This document shows, in pieces, positions 17,757 to 27,327 of a DNA stretch of 64,000 nucleotides. The notes beneath the pieces were generated by a model. That model did no database searches, had not been told where the DNA came from, and saw only the letters and a program-made list of their open reading frames with translations. This stretch comes from Cryptosporangium phraense (GTDB lineage Bacteria; Actinomycetota; Actinomycetes; Mycobacteriales; Cryptosporangiaceae). The stretch spans positions 1-64,000 of the forward strand of contig NZ_VIRS01000033.1 of NCBI RefSeq assembly GCF_006912135.1. The letters run 5' to 3'. The translations under genes and the position numbers were made by a program. Position 1 is the first letter of the stretch; each line of letters opens with the position of its first letter.

Positions 17757-20057
17757 ATGCCGACCGTCCGTCACGCTCTGCGCGAGCTGATCGAGCCCGC
17801 CGGGCTGGCCGTCCTGATCAGCGTCGTCAACGCGCTCGGCTGGTACGGCGGCCACTCGACGCCGGTGCTGCTGGCGGTCACCGCCCCGGTGCTGCTGATG
17901 AGCACCACCAGCGTGCAACTCCTGCTCTCCGGGGGCGACCTGACCCGCCGGATCCCGCTCCGGATGTTCCTCCACCTGGTCGTCTGCTTCACCCCGGCGG
18001 CGTTCGTCACCGGCTGGGGCCCGGTGATGATGATCGGAGTGGTCGTCGCGGCCGCGCTGCACATGCGCTGGAGCGGCGCGGGCGTCTGGCGGATCGCGGT
18101 CGTCTACGCGTTCCTGGTCGCCGGGCTGGGGCTCGGCGCGCTCGCGTCCGGGCTGGTCACCGACTACTTCGGCCGGCCCAACTCGTTCGTGCTGTGCGGG
18201 CTGATGCTGCTGGTCAACGTCCTCGTGCTGCGCAGCTACGGAGAGGTGCTCGAACACCTGGAGCACGCCGAGGCCGAGATGGTCGCGTCCCGGGCGGCGG
18301 CCCGGCGCAGCGAGAGCTGGTTCCGCGCGATCGTCCAGAACACCAGCGACGTCATCAGCGTCATCGACTCGGCCCGGCTGGTCACGTACGTCTCCGAGGC
18401 GGTCGAACAGCAGCTCGGGCACCGTCCGGCGGACATCCTCGGCGGGCCGGCCGACGCGATCGTCGACCCGGCCGACCGGGCGGCCTTCGCCGCGTTCCTG
18501 GACGAGGTGGTCCGCCTCCCGGTCGGCGACCACCGCGCCGAGCTGCGGCTCTGGTACGCCGACGGCACCCAGCGGTGGCACGAGGCCACCGCCCACGACC
18601 TGCTCGACGACTCGGAGATCGCGGGCATCGTCCTGCACTACCGGGACGTCCACGAGCGGCGCGCGTACCACGACCTGCTGGCGTTCGACGCGTCCCACGA
18701 CTCGTTGACCGGGCTGGCGAACCGGGCCGAGCTGAACCGGGCGTTGGACGAGGCGCTGCTGCTGCGGGCCGCGTCCAAGGCGGCCGCCGCCGGCGAGCCG
18801 GTGCCCGCGGTCGCCGTCCTCCTCATCGATCTGGACGGGTTCAAGCCGGTCAACGACACCTACGGCCACGAGGTCGGGGACGCGCTGCTGGTGTCCGTGG
18901 CCCGGCTGCTCGAGCGGAACGTGCTCGGCGTCGACACGGTCGCCCGGCTCGGCGGCGACGAGTTCGTCGTCCTGCTGAGCGGGATCGCCGACGAGCAGGG
19001 GGCGATCGCGGTCGCCGAGCGGGTGCTCGGGCTGCTGCGGGCGCCGCTGCGCCTGCCGTCGGCCGAGGTACGCATCGGCGCGAGCATCGGGATCGCGCTG
19101 GCGTCCGAGGAGACCCTGCACGGCGTCGAGCTGCTCCGGCTGGCCGACCACGCCATGTACCAGGCCAAACGTCAAGGGCGCCACCGCTGGGTCTGCCACC
19201 GGCCGGGCGGCGAGTACGTCGAGGAGCCGTCGGAGGCGGACATCGCGGCGTCGAACGCGGCCGCGCTCGAACGGGACCTCCGGGTGGCGCTGACGACCGG
19301 CCGCGGCCTGTCGGTCGTCTACCAGCCGATCGTCCTGCTCGAGGACCGGTCGCTGTGGGGGTTCGAGGCGCTGGTGCGCTGGACGCACCCGACCCGCGGC
19401 CCGATGTCGCCGGCCGAGTTCGTCCCGGTCGCCGAGCGGACCGGCGTCATCCACGAGCTCGGGCGCTGGGTCCTCGACACGGCCTGCCGTCAGGTCGCGC
19501 TCTGGCAGCAGTGGGTGCCCGAGGACCAGCGGCTCTCGCTCTCGGTCAACCTCTCGGCCCGCGACCTCGACCAACCCGGCATCACCGACGTCGTCCTGCA
19601 GACGATGACCGCGGCCGGGCTGGACGCGGAGAACCTGGTGATCGAGGTGACCGAGAGCGCGCTCGTCGACCCGGAGCTGGCGATCCCGGCGCTCGGCCGG
19701 CTGAGCGCGGCCGGGATCCGGATCGCGATCGACGACTTCGGCACCGGTTACTCGTCGCTGCAGTACCTCACCCAGATGCCGGTCGACATCCTGAAGCTCG
19801 ACCGCTCGTTCGTCAGCCGGTTGAACGGCACCCCGCAGTACGCGGCGATCGCCGAGGCGGTCGTCCGGCTCAGCCAGACGCTGCGGTTCAGCACGGTGGC
19901 CGAGGGCGTCGAGACCGAGGCGCAGGCCGCCGAGCTGGCCGCTCTGGGCTATCGGAAGGGACAGGGCTACCTGTTCTCCAAGCCGCTCACCGCGGACGAG
20001 ATTGGAGGTTTCCTCCAAGTCGAGGGGCGTGAGCTTCGTCGCGAAATTCCCTGGTAG
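17757..20057 (+). CDS. membrane PAS-GGDEF-EAL bifunctional c-di-GMP protein
   Basis: A 766-residue protein. The first ~165 residues hold about five to six membrane helices, resembling an actinobacterial MASE-type input region. A PAS domain follows at about 180-305 (WFRAIVQNTSDVISVID). The GGDEF domain (~310-475) has an intact LGGDEF active site (~399-403) and DSLTGLANR. The EAL domain (~500-750) keeps FEALVRW, SVNLSARDL, IEVTESAL, DDFGTGYSSLQYL and KLDRSF. Both catalytic halves look intact, so it could make or break c-di-GMP depending on the input. It is preceded by a 174-bp gap shared with the divergent molybdenum hydroxylase operon. Confidence 0.93.
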   Translation: MPTVRHALRELIEPAGLAVLISVVNALGWYGGHSTPVLLAVTAPVLLMSTTSVQLLLSGGDLTRRIPLRMFLHLVVCFTPAAFVTGWGPVMMIGVVVAAALHMRWSGAGVWRIAVVYAFLVAGLGLGALASGLVTDYFGRPNSFVLCGLMLLVNVLVLRSYGEVLEHLEHAEAEMVASRAAARRSESWFRAIVQNTSDVISVIDSARLVTYVSEAVEQQLGHRPADILGGPADAIVDPADRAAFAAFLDEVVRLPVGDHRAELRLWYADGTQRWHEATAHDLLDDSEIAGIVLHYRDVHERRAYHDLLAFDASHDSLTGLANRAELNRALDEALLLRAASKAAAAGEPVPAVAVLLIDLDGFKPVNDTYGHEVGDALLVSVARLLERNVLGVDTVARLGGDEFVVLLSGIADEQGAIAVAERVLGLLRAPLRLPSAEVRIGASIGIALASEETLHGVELLRLADHAMYQAKRQGRHRWVCHRPGGEYVEEPSEADIAASNAAALERDLRVALTTGRGLSVVYQPIVLLEDRSLWGFEALVRWTHPTRGPMSPAEFVPVAERTGVIHELGRWVLDTACRQVALWQQWVPEDQRLSLSVNLSARDLDQPGITDVVLQTMTAAGLDAENLVIEVTESALVDPELAIPALGRLSAAGIRIAIDDFGTGYSSLQYLTQMPVDILKLDRSFVSRLNGTPQYAAIAEAVVRLSQTLRFSTVAEGVETEAQAAELAALGYRKGQGYLFSKPLTADEIGGFLQVEGRELRREIPW

Positions 20058-20108
20058 CCCGGATGTCGGTGTACTTACGGTCTGACTGTTGTTGAAGACA
20101 GGAGGACC

Positions 20109-20693
20109 ATGACTACCGTCAGTGTTGCTTCCCCTCGTCGTGTTCTCGCCGACGCGATCCCTGGAGGCCTGGTCCGGGATGCCGTCCTCGTCGTGGGTTC
20201 CGCGGCGTTCGTCGGGCTCTTCGCGCAGATCTCGATCCCGCTGTCGTTCACCCCGGTCCCGGTGACCGGCGGGACGTTCGCGGTCCTGCTCTCGGTCGCC
20301 GCCCTCGGGCCGGCTCGCGGTGTGCTCGGCATGCTCGTGTACCTGCTCGCCGGTATGGCCGGTGTGCCGTGGTTCTCGTCGCAGATGCACGGCTGGTCGA
20401 TGCCGTCGTTCGGCTACATCGTCGGATACGTGCTGGCCGCGGCCGTCGTCGGCGCGCTGGCCAGGCGCGGTGCCGACCGCACGCCGCTGCGGGCCGTGCC
20501 GCTGATGATCGCGGGCAACCTCGCGGTGTACGCGATCGGTGTGCCGTGGCTGATGGCGTCGCTGGACGTGGGGCTGGGGCGGGCGCTCGCGCTCGGTTTC
20601 ACGCCGTTCGTGATCGGTGACGCGTTGAAGATCGTGCTGGCCGCGGTGGTGCTGCCGAGCGCGTGGGCGCTGGTGCACCGCGTGGAGAAGTAA
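20109..20693 (+). CDS. bioY: biotin transporter BioY
   Basis: A 194-residue protein with six predicted membrane helices. Family motifs are visible: ISIPLSFTPVPVTGGTFAVLL (read as ISIPLSFTPVPVTG then GTFAVLL), GMLVYLLAGMAGVPWFS and GYIVGYVLAA. BioY is the substrate-binding S component for biotin in ECF transporters and can work alone in some species; no bioM/bioN energising genes are adjacent. It starts at ATG 7 bases after GGAGG and is followed by a strong terminator, so it is likely a single-gene unit. No biotin operator could be recognised in the 50 bases upstream. Confidence 0.94.
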   Translation: MTTVSVASPRRVLADAIPGGLVRDAVLVVGSAAFVGLFAQISIPLSFTPVPVTGGTFAVLLSVAALGPARGVLGMLVYLLAGMAGVPWFSSQMHGWSMPSFGYIVGYVLAAAVVGALARRGADRTPLRAVPLMIAGNLAVYAIGVPWLMASLDVGLGRALALGFTPFVIGDALKIVLAAVVLPSAWALVHRVEK

Positions 20694-20701
20694 CCCTGGC
20701 T

Positions 20702-20744
20702 GCCCGCCCCGGGGCAGCGATCGCGCGTTCCGGGGCGGGCTGTT
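20702..20744 (+). terminator. rho-independent-type terminator of bioY
   Basis: GCCCGCCCCGG and CCGGGGCGGGC form a perfect 11-bp stem around a 17-base loop, followed by TGTTT. It lies 8 bases after the bioY stop and ends just before the next gene. Confidence 0.88.
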
Positions 20745-20760
20745 TCTAGGATCTGTGGTT

Positions 20761-21921
20761 GTGACCGAGCTACTGGCTCCTGAGATCGACAGCAGCGACC
20801 CGGCGTCGTTTCCGTGGAGCGTGTTCCACGATCGCCATCCGGTTCTGATCGAGCGGATCGCTGGTGCGTTGCCCCGCCCGGCCGCCCATCACGACGCTCT
20901 CGACGCGCTGTTGGCCGAGTCCACGTCCGGGGTCGTGAGCGCGCTGGACGTCGAGTCGTTGCGTCACGAGCACTGGCCCTGGTGGCGTCCGGAGTACCGG
21001 GGCCTGCCGTGGGGCGAGACGCCGTTCCTGTGGGCCGAGAGCTACTTCTACCGGCGGGTGCTGGATGCCGTCGGGTACTTCGTGCCCGGGCTGTGGCGTG
21101 GGCTGGACCCGTTCGGGCCGATCAAGGCGGCCGAGCTGGCGGGTTCCTCGGTTTCGGAGGAGCTGGCCGCGCTCGACGACGTGGCCGCGTTGCCGGCCGA
21201 CGAGCAGTGGAGCGCGCTGGTCGGCTCCGCGCTGTGGGGCAATCGGGCCGACCTCAGCTTTCAGGCCGGCCCCACGGCGTCCGAGGCCACCGGTGGGTTG
21301 ATCGCCGACGACAGCGACGCGCTCCGGGGGTTGCTGCACGACCGTCCGCCGGGCGAGGTGCACGTGCTCGCCGACAATGCCGGGCGGGAGGTCCTGCCGG
21401 ACCTCGTGCTGATCGAGCACCTGCTCTCCGCCGGTCTGGCGACCGCGGTGGTGCTCCACGTGAAACCGTTCCCGTACTACGTTTCGGACGCGACGCCTGC
21501 GGACGTCTGGGCCGCGGTCGCCCGGCTCCGGGACGCCGGGGGCCGTGCCGGCGAGGTCGGGGGGCGGCTCTTCGGGTTCCTGCGCACCGGCCGGCTCGGG
21601 CTCGAGGCCCACGAGTTCTTCTGCGGGCCGCTGACCTACGACGCGATGCCCAGCGGGCTGCGGGAGCAGTTCGCCGGGGCGTCGCTCACGATCTCCAAGG
21701 GCGACCTGAACTACCGGCGGCTGGTCGGCGACCGACACTGGCACGCGACGGCGCCGTTCGAGGAGCTGACCGCCCACTTCCCGGGCCCGCTGGCCGCGCT
21801 ACGCACGCTGAAGTGCGACGTCGCGGTGGGGTTGACCGAGGAGACGGTCCGGAGGCTGGACGGCACCGGGAAGGCGTGGCGCACGACCGGCGAGTACGCG
21901 GTCATCCACGTCCGCGGCTAG
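20761..21921 (+). CDS. DUF89 / ARMT1-like damage-control phosphatase family protein
   Basis: The product has the DUF89 (ARMT1) fold signatures: LRHEHWPWWRPEYRGLPWGE region, WGNRADLSF, ADNAGREVLPDLVLIEHLL, VLHVKPFPYYVSD and the late ISKGDLNYRRLVGDRHW. The Asp/Asn in DNAG and the KGDLNYRRL loop are the metal and phosphate site of this family. These phosphatases hydrolyse reactive or misplaced sugar phosphates (metabolite repair); the exact substrate is unknown. The GTG at 20761 is 10 bases after AGG; a GTG at 20755 is also possible. It stands alone after the bioY terminator. Confidence 0.88.
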   Translation: MTELLAPEIDSSDPASFPWSVFHDRHPVLIERIAGALPRPAAHHDALDALLAESTSGVVSALDVESLRHEHWPWWRPEYRGLPWGETPFLWAESYFYRRVLDAVGYFVPGLWRGLDPFGPIKAAELAGSSVSEELAALDDVAALPADEQWSALVGSALWGNRADLSFQAGPTASEATGGLIADDSDALRGLLHDRPPGEVHVLADNAGREVLPDLVLIEHLLSAGLATAVVLHVKPFPYYVSDATPADVWAAVARLRDAGGRAGEVGGRLFGFLRTGRLGLEAHEFFCGPLTYDAMPSGLREQFAGASLTISKGDLNYRRLVGDRHWHATAPFEELTAHFPGPLAALRTLKCDVAVGLTEETVRRLDGTGKAWRTTGEYAVIHVRG

Positions 21922-21971
21922 CCGGCCGCGCCGCCGAGCCTCGTCCGCCGCGTCTGGGTGGCGGACGCTCT

Positions 21972-22388
21972 TCAGCTGCCGCTGTGGCAGTCGCCCCAGT
22001 TCGCGTCCCACACCGAGATTCGGAAGAACGACAGGCCTGTCGTCTGGTCGATGCCCGTGGTGATGGTCCCCGACGGATCGACGTCGTCGTGAGTGTCGGA
22101 GTCGCCACCCCTCTGGGCCACCACTACCCAGCCGTCGGTTCCCCAGCCCGCCCAGGTGATGCGGTCCGCGCGGAACGCTGCGTTCGTGTTCCACGTGACC
22201 TTGCTGACGACGTGCGTCGTGGAGTCGTAGGTGATGTCGCTCGCGGTGTAATGGTTGTCGTTCGACCGGCAGGTGACGTGAACGGTGACCGGAACACCGT
22301 CAGCCGCGGCCGCCGGGGTCGACGCGACCGCGAGAAGCGCGACGATCGGTAAGAGGAAAGAGAAAGCCCGTCGCCACATCGTTCGCAC
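21972..22388 (-). CDS. small secreted protein, unknown function
   Basis: The GTG at 22388 is chosen because GGAGG lies 9 bases before it and it gives a clean signal peptide (MRTMWRRAFSFLLPIVALLA then VASTPAAAA). The mature part is about 108 residues, rich in Trp, Thr and Asp, with two cysteines (VTCRSND and GDCHSG) that could form one disulfide across the domain. It has the look of a small beta-sandwich (ITYDSTTHVVSKVTWNT, ISVWDANWGD). No family is recognised. It is divergent from the gene at 22481. Confidence 0.75.
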   Translation of the reverse strand: MRTMWRRAFSFLLPIVALLAVASTPAAAADGVPVTVHVTCRSNDNHYTASDITYDSTTHVVSKVTWNTNAAFRADRITWAGWGTDGWVVVAQRGGDSDTHDDVDPSGTITTGIDQTTGLSFFRISVWDANWGDCHSGS

Positions 22389-22480
22389 CCTGTTCTCCTC
22401 CGAGGCCTGACCGTCTGGAGTAGACGCTTGTAGGGAGCAACCCGTCAAGGGCGCCCGGGCATGGGGGTACAGTCGCCGGC

Positions 22481-22882
22481 GTGTCACGCCCTCAGATCAG
22501 CGGTCACCTTCCCCGTGGCACCGTGACCGTCACGCGACGGCTGGTGCCGGCCGATCCCAGCGTTCGGAGTGACCAGATCATCTCCCTGCAGCTGCGGAGC
22601 ACCGGCGAACTCGTCCTGCACGACCTCAAGGGCGGGCGATCAGTGATGCTCTTCGTCGCTGACGACTGCAACACGTGGGAGAACTTCTACTCCGTTCCCG
22701 CGGACCAGGTTCGCCGGCTCGGCGACGACCCGGCGAGCGCCCTGGAAGCCGCGGTCGCTGCATCGACCGTCGACCCGGCCAGCCCGATGCGCGAGAGTGC
22801 GACGATCAGAGCGTTCGTCGCGTGGCTCGACGCACACGGCGTCCGCTACGAGACCGGCGAGATCATCACCTACGACGACTGA
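22481..22882 (+). CDS. hypothetical protein, 133 residues
   Basis: A soluble acidic protein from a GTG start, with no signal peptide or membrane segment. It begins with a beta-rich stretch (HLPRGTVTVTRRLVPADP, IISLQLRSTGELVLHDLK) and ends with a helical region and EIITYDD. It has no recognisable catalytic motif and no obvious partner beyond the divergent secreted protein. Function unknown. Confidence 0.65.
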   Translation: MSRPQISGHLPRGTVTVTRRLVPADPSVRSDQIISLQLRSTGELVLHDLKGGRSVMLFVADDCNTWENFYSVPADQVRRLGDDPASALEAAVAASTVDPASPMRESATIRAFVAWLDAHGVRYETGEIITYDD

Positions 22883-22967
22883 CGCCAACCGTCCGCCGTC
22901 GTGCTGCTCGGCGATGATCCCGGCGACGGTGGATTCCCGCCCAGGACCCGCAGGCCGGCGGCCGGCG

Positions 22968-24371
22968 CTACCCCCGCGACGCGTACTGAAGCGGCGCCGG
23001 GTCCGGCGCGCGCTCGGCCAGCGTCAGCCAGGCGGCGGACGCGGTGCCGAGCGCGGAGGCCCCGACCAGCCACCAGAACGCGGTGTGGAACGCGGGCTCG
23101 GGCCCCCGCCCGAGCGCGGACGCGAGCACGACCGCGAAGATCGCCCCGCCCAGCGCGCCGCCGACCCGGCTCAGGATGTTGACCTGGGTGGCCGCATCCG
23201 GCAGCTGTGACGCGGTGACCGCCTTGTAGGCCGACGTCATGACCGGCATCACCGCGGCCGCCAGGCCGGCTCCGCGGGCGAACAGCAGCACCTGAACGAT
23301 CCACTCTCCGGCGTCCAGATCGAGCAGTGCGAACGGGACCGTCGTCACGACGGTCACCAGACCGCCCAGCAGGGCCAGCGGACCACCGCCGTAGCGGTCG
23401 ACCAGCCGGCCGGTGAACGGGAGCGCGACGACGGTGCCGACGCTCGCGCCGATCAGCAACAAACCGGAGGCGAGCGGGTCCGCGCCCCGGCCGATCTGGA
23501 AGTAGAGCGCGAACAGCAACCCGGCCCCGAACAGGGCGGCGCCGGAGAACATCGCGGTCAGCGTGGCCGCGCGGTAGGCCCGGTTGCGGAACAGACGCAG
23601 GTCGAGCAGCGGGCTCGCGGAGTACCGGCCGTGCACACCGTAGGCCGCCAGCGCGGCCACCCCGATCGCCAGCGGCCCGGCGACGTCCAGCCGCCCGAAC
23701 GCGCCCTCCTCCCCCCACCGGGTGAACCCCCACACCAGCACCGGCAGGCCGACGCTGAGCAGCGCGAGCCCGAGCCGGTCCAGCCGGCCCGGGTCGCCGG
23801 CCTCCCCGCGCGGGACGAACCGCAGCCCCAGTGCCAGCGCGGCCGCCCCCACCGGGACGTTCAGCAGGAACAGCCAGGGCCACGATCCGACGTGGATCAC
23901 CAGGCCGCCGACGACCGGCCCGAGCGCGGGCGCCAGCGTGACCGCGACCCCGAGCGTCGCCATCACCCGGCCGAGCCGGCTGGGGCCGACCGCCTGGCCG
24001 AGGGCCGTCTGTCCAGCCGGGATCAGCATGCCCGCGGACAGCCCCTGGACGACGCGGAGCGCGATCAGCCAGCCGATCGTCGGCGCGAACGCGCAGGCCA
24101 CCGAGACCAGCGTGAACGCGGCCAGGCAGGCCAGCCAGAGCCGGCCGGCGCCGATCCGGCGACTCGTCCAGCCGCACAGCGGGAGCGACGACGCCATCGC
24201 GATCAGGTAGCCGTTGGCCACCCACTGGGCGGTGCTGAGGCTGGTGCCGAGCTGGGTGGTGATCGTGTCCAACCCGACGTTGACGATCGAAGCGTCCAGG
24301 CCGCTGAGGAACGCGCCGGACGCGATGATCCCGGCCAGCCGCCAGGTTTCGGGAGGGATGTCACTGCGCAC
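22968..24371 (-). CDS. MFS drug exporter, DHA2 (EmrB/QacA) type
   Basis: A polytopic protein of about 467 residues with 14 predicted membrane helices. Typical motifs are FLSGLDASIVNVGLDTI (helix 1, motif D1), WVANGYLIAMASSLPLCGW, RVVQGLSAGMLIP and the antiporter motif C region GVAVTLAPALGPVVGGLV. Proton-coupled export of drugs or cationic compounds is the family role. The GTG at 24371 has GGAGG at ideal distance; a TTG at 24383 is less likely. It is divergent from a TetR gene, and the shared promoter region contains a palindrome, so control by that regulator is expected. Confidence 0.92.
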   Translation of the reverse strand: MRSDIPPETWRLAGIIASGAFLSGLDASIVNVGLDTITTQLGTSLSTAQWVANGYLIAMASSLPLCGWTSRRIGAGRLWLACLAAFTLVSVACAFAPTIGWLIALRVVQGLSAGMLIPAGQTALGQAVGPSRLGRVMATLGVAVTLAPALGPVVGGLVIHVGSWPWLFLLNVPVGAAALALGLRFVPRGEAGDPGRLDRLGLALLSVGLPVLVWGFTRWGEEGAFGRLDVAGPLAIGVAALAAYGVHGRYSASPLLDLRLFRNRAYRAATLTAMFSGAALFGAGLLFALYFQIGRGADPLASGLLLIGASVGTVVALPFTGRLVDRYGGGPLALLGGLVTVVTTVPFALLDLDAGEWIVQVLLFARGAGLAAAVMPVMTSAYKAVTASQLPDAATQVNILSRVGGALGGAIFAVVLASALGRGPEPAFHTAFWWLVGASALGTASAAWLTLAERAPDPAPLQYASRG

Positions 24372-24398
24372 GGAAGCCTCCAAGGTCGCGAGGGGTAC

Positions 24399-24413
24399 AG
24401 TAATCGTTTTACT
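24399..24413. promoter_or_regulatory. candidate TetR operator between MFS and TetR genes
   Basis: AGTAA-TCGTT-TTACT is a 5-bp inverted repeat in a locally AT-rich 74-bp divergent promoter region. Its position between the two starts fits autoregulation and repression of the exporter. Confidence 0.45.
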
Positions 24414-24445
24414 TTACCGACGCGCCGGGCGTCTAGGCTTTTTCC

Positions 24446-25057
24446 ATGACGGAGAAACGGGACGCGACCGTCCGGGCGGCGCGACGGATCTTCGGCCGGG
24501 ACGGGTACGCGCGGGCGAGCATCGACGCGATCGCGATCGAGGCCGGGGTCTCGACCCGGACGCTCTACAAGCACTTCAGCAGTAAGGAGTCGCTGTTCGC
24601 GTTCGTGCTCGAGACGAGCGCCACCGAGGTCGCGGACGGGACCGTCGAGCGGATCCGGTCAGCGCCGGTGGCGGAGTCGGCCGGCGACGTGGCCGCGGAG
24701 TTGGAAACGATCGCGCACGCGCTGGTGCGGCAGGCGATCGACTACCGGGACCACTTCGCGATGGTGCGCCAGATCAACGCCGAGTCGACGCATTTCCCGG
24801 CGGCGATGCTCCGGACCTGGCAGAAGGCCGGGCCACTGCGGGTGGAGAGTGCCGTCGCCGAGCGGCTCGCCGGGCTGGCCGAGCGCGGGTTGATCGTGGT
24901 GCCCGACCTGGAGCGGGCCACGCTGCACTTCGTCACGCTGACGACGGCCGAGGCGAATCCGCGCGGCCTGCACCAGGCCGGGCACCTCACGGCGGCCGAG
25001 ACCGACGTCGCCGTAGCCGCGGGCGTCCGAACCTTCCTGTTCGGCTACTCCGTCTGA
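24446..25057 (+). CDS. TetR/AcrR family repressor
   Basis: A 203-residue regulator. The N-terminal helix-turn-helix is canonical (ARRIFGRDGYARASIDAIAI then EAGVSTRTLYKHFSSKESLF). The C-terminal ligand/dimer domain is of the AefR-like type, with TWQKAGPLRVES and a final TFLFGYSV. It is divergent from the MFS exporter, whose expression it probably represses along with its own. The agmatinase gene follows 18 bases downstream and could share its transcript. Confidence 0.92.
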   Translation: MTEKRDATVRAARRIFGRDGYARASIDAIAIEAGVSTRTLYKHFSSKESLFAFVLETSATEVADGTVERIRSAPVAESAGDVAAELETIAHALVRQAIDYRDHFAMVRQINAESTHFPAAMLRTWQKAGPLRVESAVAERLAGLAERGLIVVPDLERATLHFVTLTTAEANPRGLHQAGHLTAAETDVAVAAGVRTFLFGYSV

Positions 25058-25075
25058 ACGTGAAACGGTAAGGGC

Positions 25076-26020
25076 ATGCCGATAGGTCCCGTCGACAACA
25101 CTCGGATTCCTCGGTACGCCGGGCCGCCGACGTTCGCTCAGCTTCCCCGGGCCGATCAGGTCGAGCGCGCCGACGTCGCGGTGCTGGGCGTCCCGTTCGA
25201 CTCCGGCGTGAGTTACCGGCCCGGCGCCCGATTCGGGCCCTCCCACATCCGGGCCGCGAGCAAGCTCCTGCGCCCCTATAACCCGGCCCTCGACGTCGCC
25301 CCGTTCGCCGCCCAGCAGGTCGTCGACGCCGGCGACCTGGCCGTGAACCCGTTCGACATCTCCGAGGCGGTGGCCACGATCGAGGCCGCGGCCCGGGCGT
25401 TCGCGGAACAGAACACGACCCTCCTCACGCTCGGCGGCGACCACACGATCGCGCTCCCCCTGCTCCGGGCCGCCCATGCATCCCACGGCCCGATCGGCGT
25501 CGTGCACTTCGACGCCCACCTCGACACCTGGGACACGTACTTCGGCGAGCCCACCACCCACGGCACCCCGTTCCGCCGGGCGTCCGAGGAGGGGCTGCTC
25601 GACCCCGGGCGGTGCCTGCACGTGGGCATCCGCGGGCCGCTGTACACCGCCGAGGACCTCACCGACGACGGCGTCCTCGGGTTCCAGGTGATCCGGTCCG
25701 ACGACTTCGAGACCACGCCCGTCGCCGAGCTCGTGGGACGCGCCCGCCGCCGGCTCGGCGACGGCCCCGTCTACGTGAGCGTCGACATCGACGTGCTCGA
25801 CCCGGCCCACGCCCCGGGCACCGGCACCCCCGAGGCCGGTGGCCTGACCAGCCGGGAACTGCTCCACGTGCTGCGTGGGCTGGTCGGGCTCGACCTGGTG
25901 GGGGCTGACCTGGTCGAGGTCTCGCCGCCCTACGACCACGCCGAGATCACCGGGATCGCCGCCGCTCACGTCGCCTACGAGCTGCTCTCGGTACTGGCGG
26001 CGAATCGTGCCGCTCAATAA
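25076..26020 (+). CDS. speB: agmatinase / ureohydrolase family amidinohydrolase
   Basis: A 314-residue ureohydrolase with all dimanganese ligands in place: [21 protein letters not shown] and [29 protein letters not shown] and HGTPFRRA are also typical. It should release urea from a guanidino compound. Agmatine is the default substrate, but guanidinobutyrate and related substrates are handled by close relatives and cannot be excluded, so the symbol is provisional. It lies directly after the TetR gene (GTAAGGG ribosome site). Confidence 0.9.
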   Translation: MPIGPVDNTRIPRYAGPPTFAQLPRADQVERADVAVLGVPFDSGVSYRPGARFGPSHIRAASKLLRPYNPALDVAPFAAQQVVDAGDLAVNPFDISEAVATIEAAARAFAEQNTTLLTLGGDHTIALPLLRAAHASHGPIGVVHFDAHLDTWDTYFGEPTTHGTPFRRASEEGLLDPGRCLHVGIRGPLYTAEDLTDDGVLGFQVIRSDDFETTPVAELVGRARRRLGDGPVYVSVDIDVLDPAHAPGTGTPEAGGLTSRELLHVLRGLVGLDLVGADLVEVSPPYDHAEITGIAAAHVAYELLSVLAANRAAQ

Positions 26021-26055
26021 CGTCCGTAATAGGGTTTTTGTACTAGCCTGAACCC

Positions 26056-27327
26056 ATGCTCGTCCGTCCGCCGACCGATGTGTCGGCACCGCTCGTCCAC
26101 GTGGGCCGGCAGGGGATCTACGACCAGACCGGTGACGTCGTCGCGTACGAGTTGTCGTTCCGCGACGCGGCGGACGCGCCGCGGGCCTCCAGCCGGGGAC
26201 CGTACGCGACCAGCCGGGTGATCATCTCCGCGTTCACCGACTTCGGCCTGGAGCAGCTGGTCGGGAGCAAGGCCTGCTTCATCAACGTGACCAGGGAGTT
26301 CCTGGTCGGCGAGCTGCCGATCCCGTTCGACTCCGGCCACGCGGCCCTGGAGATCGTCCCGACCCTGGAGATCGACGACGAGGTCGTGAAGGGCGCGACC
26401 GCGCTGGTCGAGCGGGGTTTCACGATCGCGCTGAGCGCGTTCGTGTGGGGCAGCGGGCACGAGCGCCTGCTCGACATCGCCAGCTACGCGATGGTCGACA
26501 TGCGTGGGGCCGATCCGCGCCTGGTCGACGAGACGCTGCAGCGCTGCCGGGACTTCCCGCACCTGCGGATGATCGCCGAGCGGCTGGAGACCGAGGAACA
26601 GCTCCAGGTGGCGTTCCTGCTCGGGTTCGACCTGTTCCGGGGCAACATCCTCGGCCGCCCGCACGTGCTGTCGACCAGCGGGCTCTCGCCCGCCCGGGTC
26701 AGCCGGCTGCAGCTGCTGGCCGCGCTCTCCGCCGAAGAGGTCAACTACGACGAGGTCGTCGACCGCGTCGCGCTCGATCCGACGCTGGCCTACCGGCTGC
26801 TACGGGCCACGAACTCGGCCGCGTCCGGGCTGACCGTGCGGGTGTCGTCGGTGCACGAGGCGGCGGTGTTCCTCGGGCTCGACAAGGTCCGGCAGTGGGT
26901 CACGCTGATGCTGCTGACCGACCTCTCCGACGCCACCGAGGACCAGCTCGCCTCGACGATGACCCGAGCCCGGCTGTGCCAGACCACCGCGGAGTTCCAG
27001 CACCTGCCGGGGTCGGTCGCGTTCACGGTCGGGCTGCTCTCGGGCATCGCCGAGCTGGTCGGACGTCCGGTCGAAGCGCTGGCCGAGGAACTGCCGCTGG
27101 CCGACGAGGTGCGGTCGGCGCTGACCGACGGGGCCGGCGACCTGGGCGAGATCCTGACCGCGGTGCGCCACTACGAGGAAGGCGCGGTCGGCGAGCTGGC
27201 CGCGCTGACCGGCCCGGTCGCCCCGACCGAGGCCTACCTCTCGGCGATCACCTGGTCGACGAAGATGCTCGACGACGTGGGGATCGAAGGCGCCCGCCGC
27301 CCGATGCCCGGGTCAGGCAGCAGCTAG
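26056..27327 (+). CDS. EAL-HDOD (YuxH-type) signalling protein with degenerate EAL
   Basis: The N-terminal ~200 residues align with the EAL half of YuxH/CdgJ proteins (VHVGRQGIYDQTGDVVAYEL, CFINVTREFL, ALEIVPTLEI). The EAL motif is YEL, and the metal-site DDFG is replaced by SAFV, so phosphodiesterase activity is unlikely. The C-terminal part is an HDOD domain (SRLQLLAALSA, LAYRLLRATNSAASG, HEAAVFLGLDKVRQWVTLML). Such proteins act as c-di-GMP or motility regulators in other bacteria. It is convergent with the triple-CheW gene and overlaps its 3' end by 15 bases. Confidence 0.88.
   Translation: MLVRPPTDVSAPLVHVGRQGIYDQTGDVVAYELSFRDAADAPRASSRGPYATSRVIISAFTDFGLEQLVGSKACFINVTREFLVGELPIPFDSGHAALEIVPTLEIDDEVVKGATALVERGFTIALSAFVWGSGHERLLDIASYAMVDMRGADPRLVDETLQRCRDFPHLRMIAERLETEEQLQVAFLLGFDLFRGNILGRPHVLSTSGLSPARVSRLQLLAALSAEEVNYDEVVDRVALDPTLAYRLLRATNSAASGLTVRVSSVHEAAVFLGLDKVRQWVTLMLLTDLSDATEDQLASTMTRARLCQTTAEFQHLPGSVAFTVGLLSGIAELVGRPVEALAEELPLADEVRSALTDGAGDLGEILTAVRHYEEGAVGELAALTGPVAPTEAYLSAITWSTKMLDDVGIEGARRPMPGSGSS

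Noticed and set aside
17655-20678. Long minus-strand frame opposite the GGDEF-EAL and bioY genes
   Set aside because: Antisense shadow; no start context and low-complexity composition, whereas the plus strand has intact active sites.
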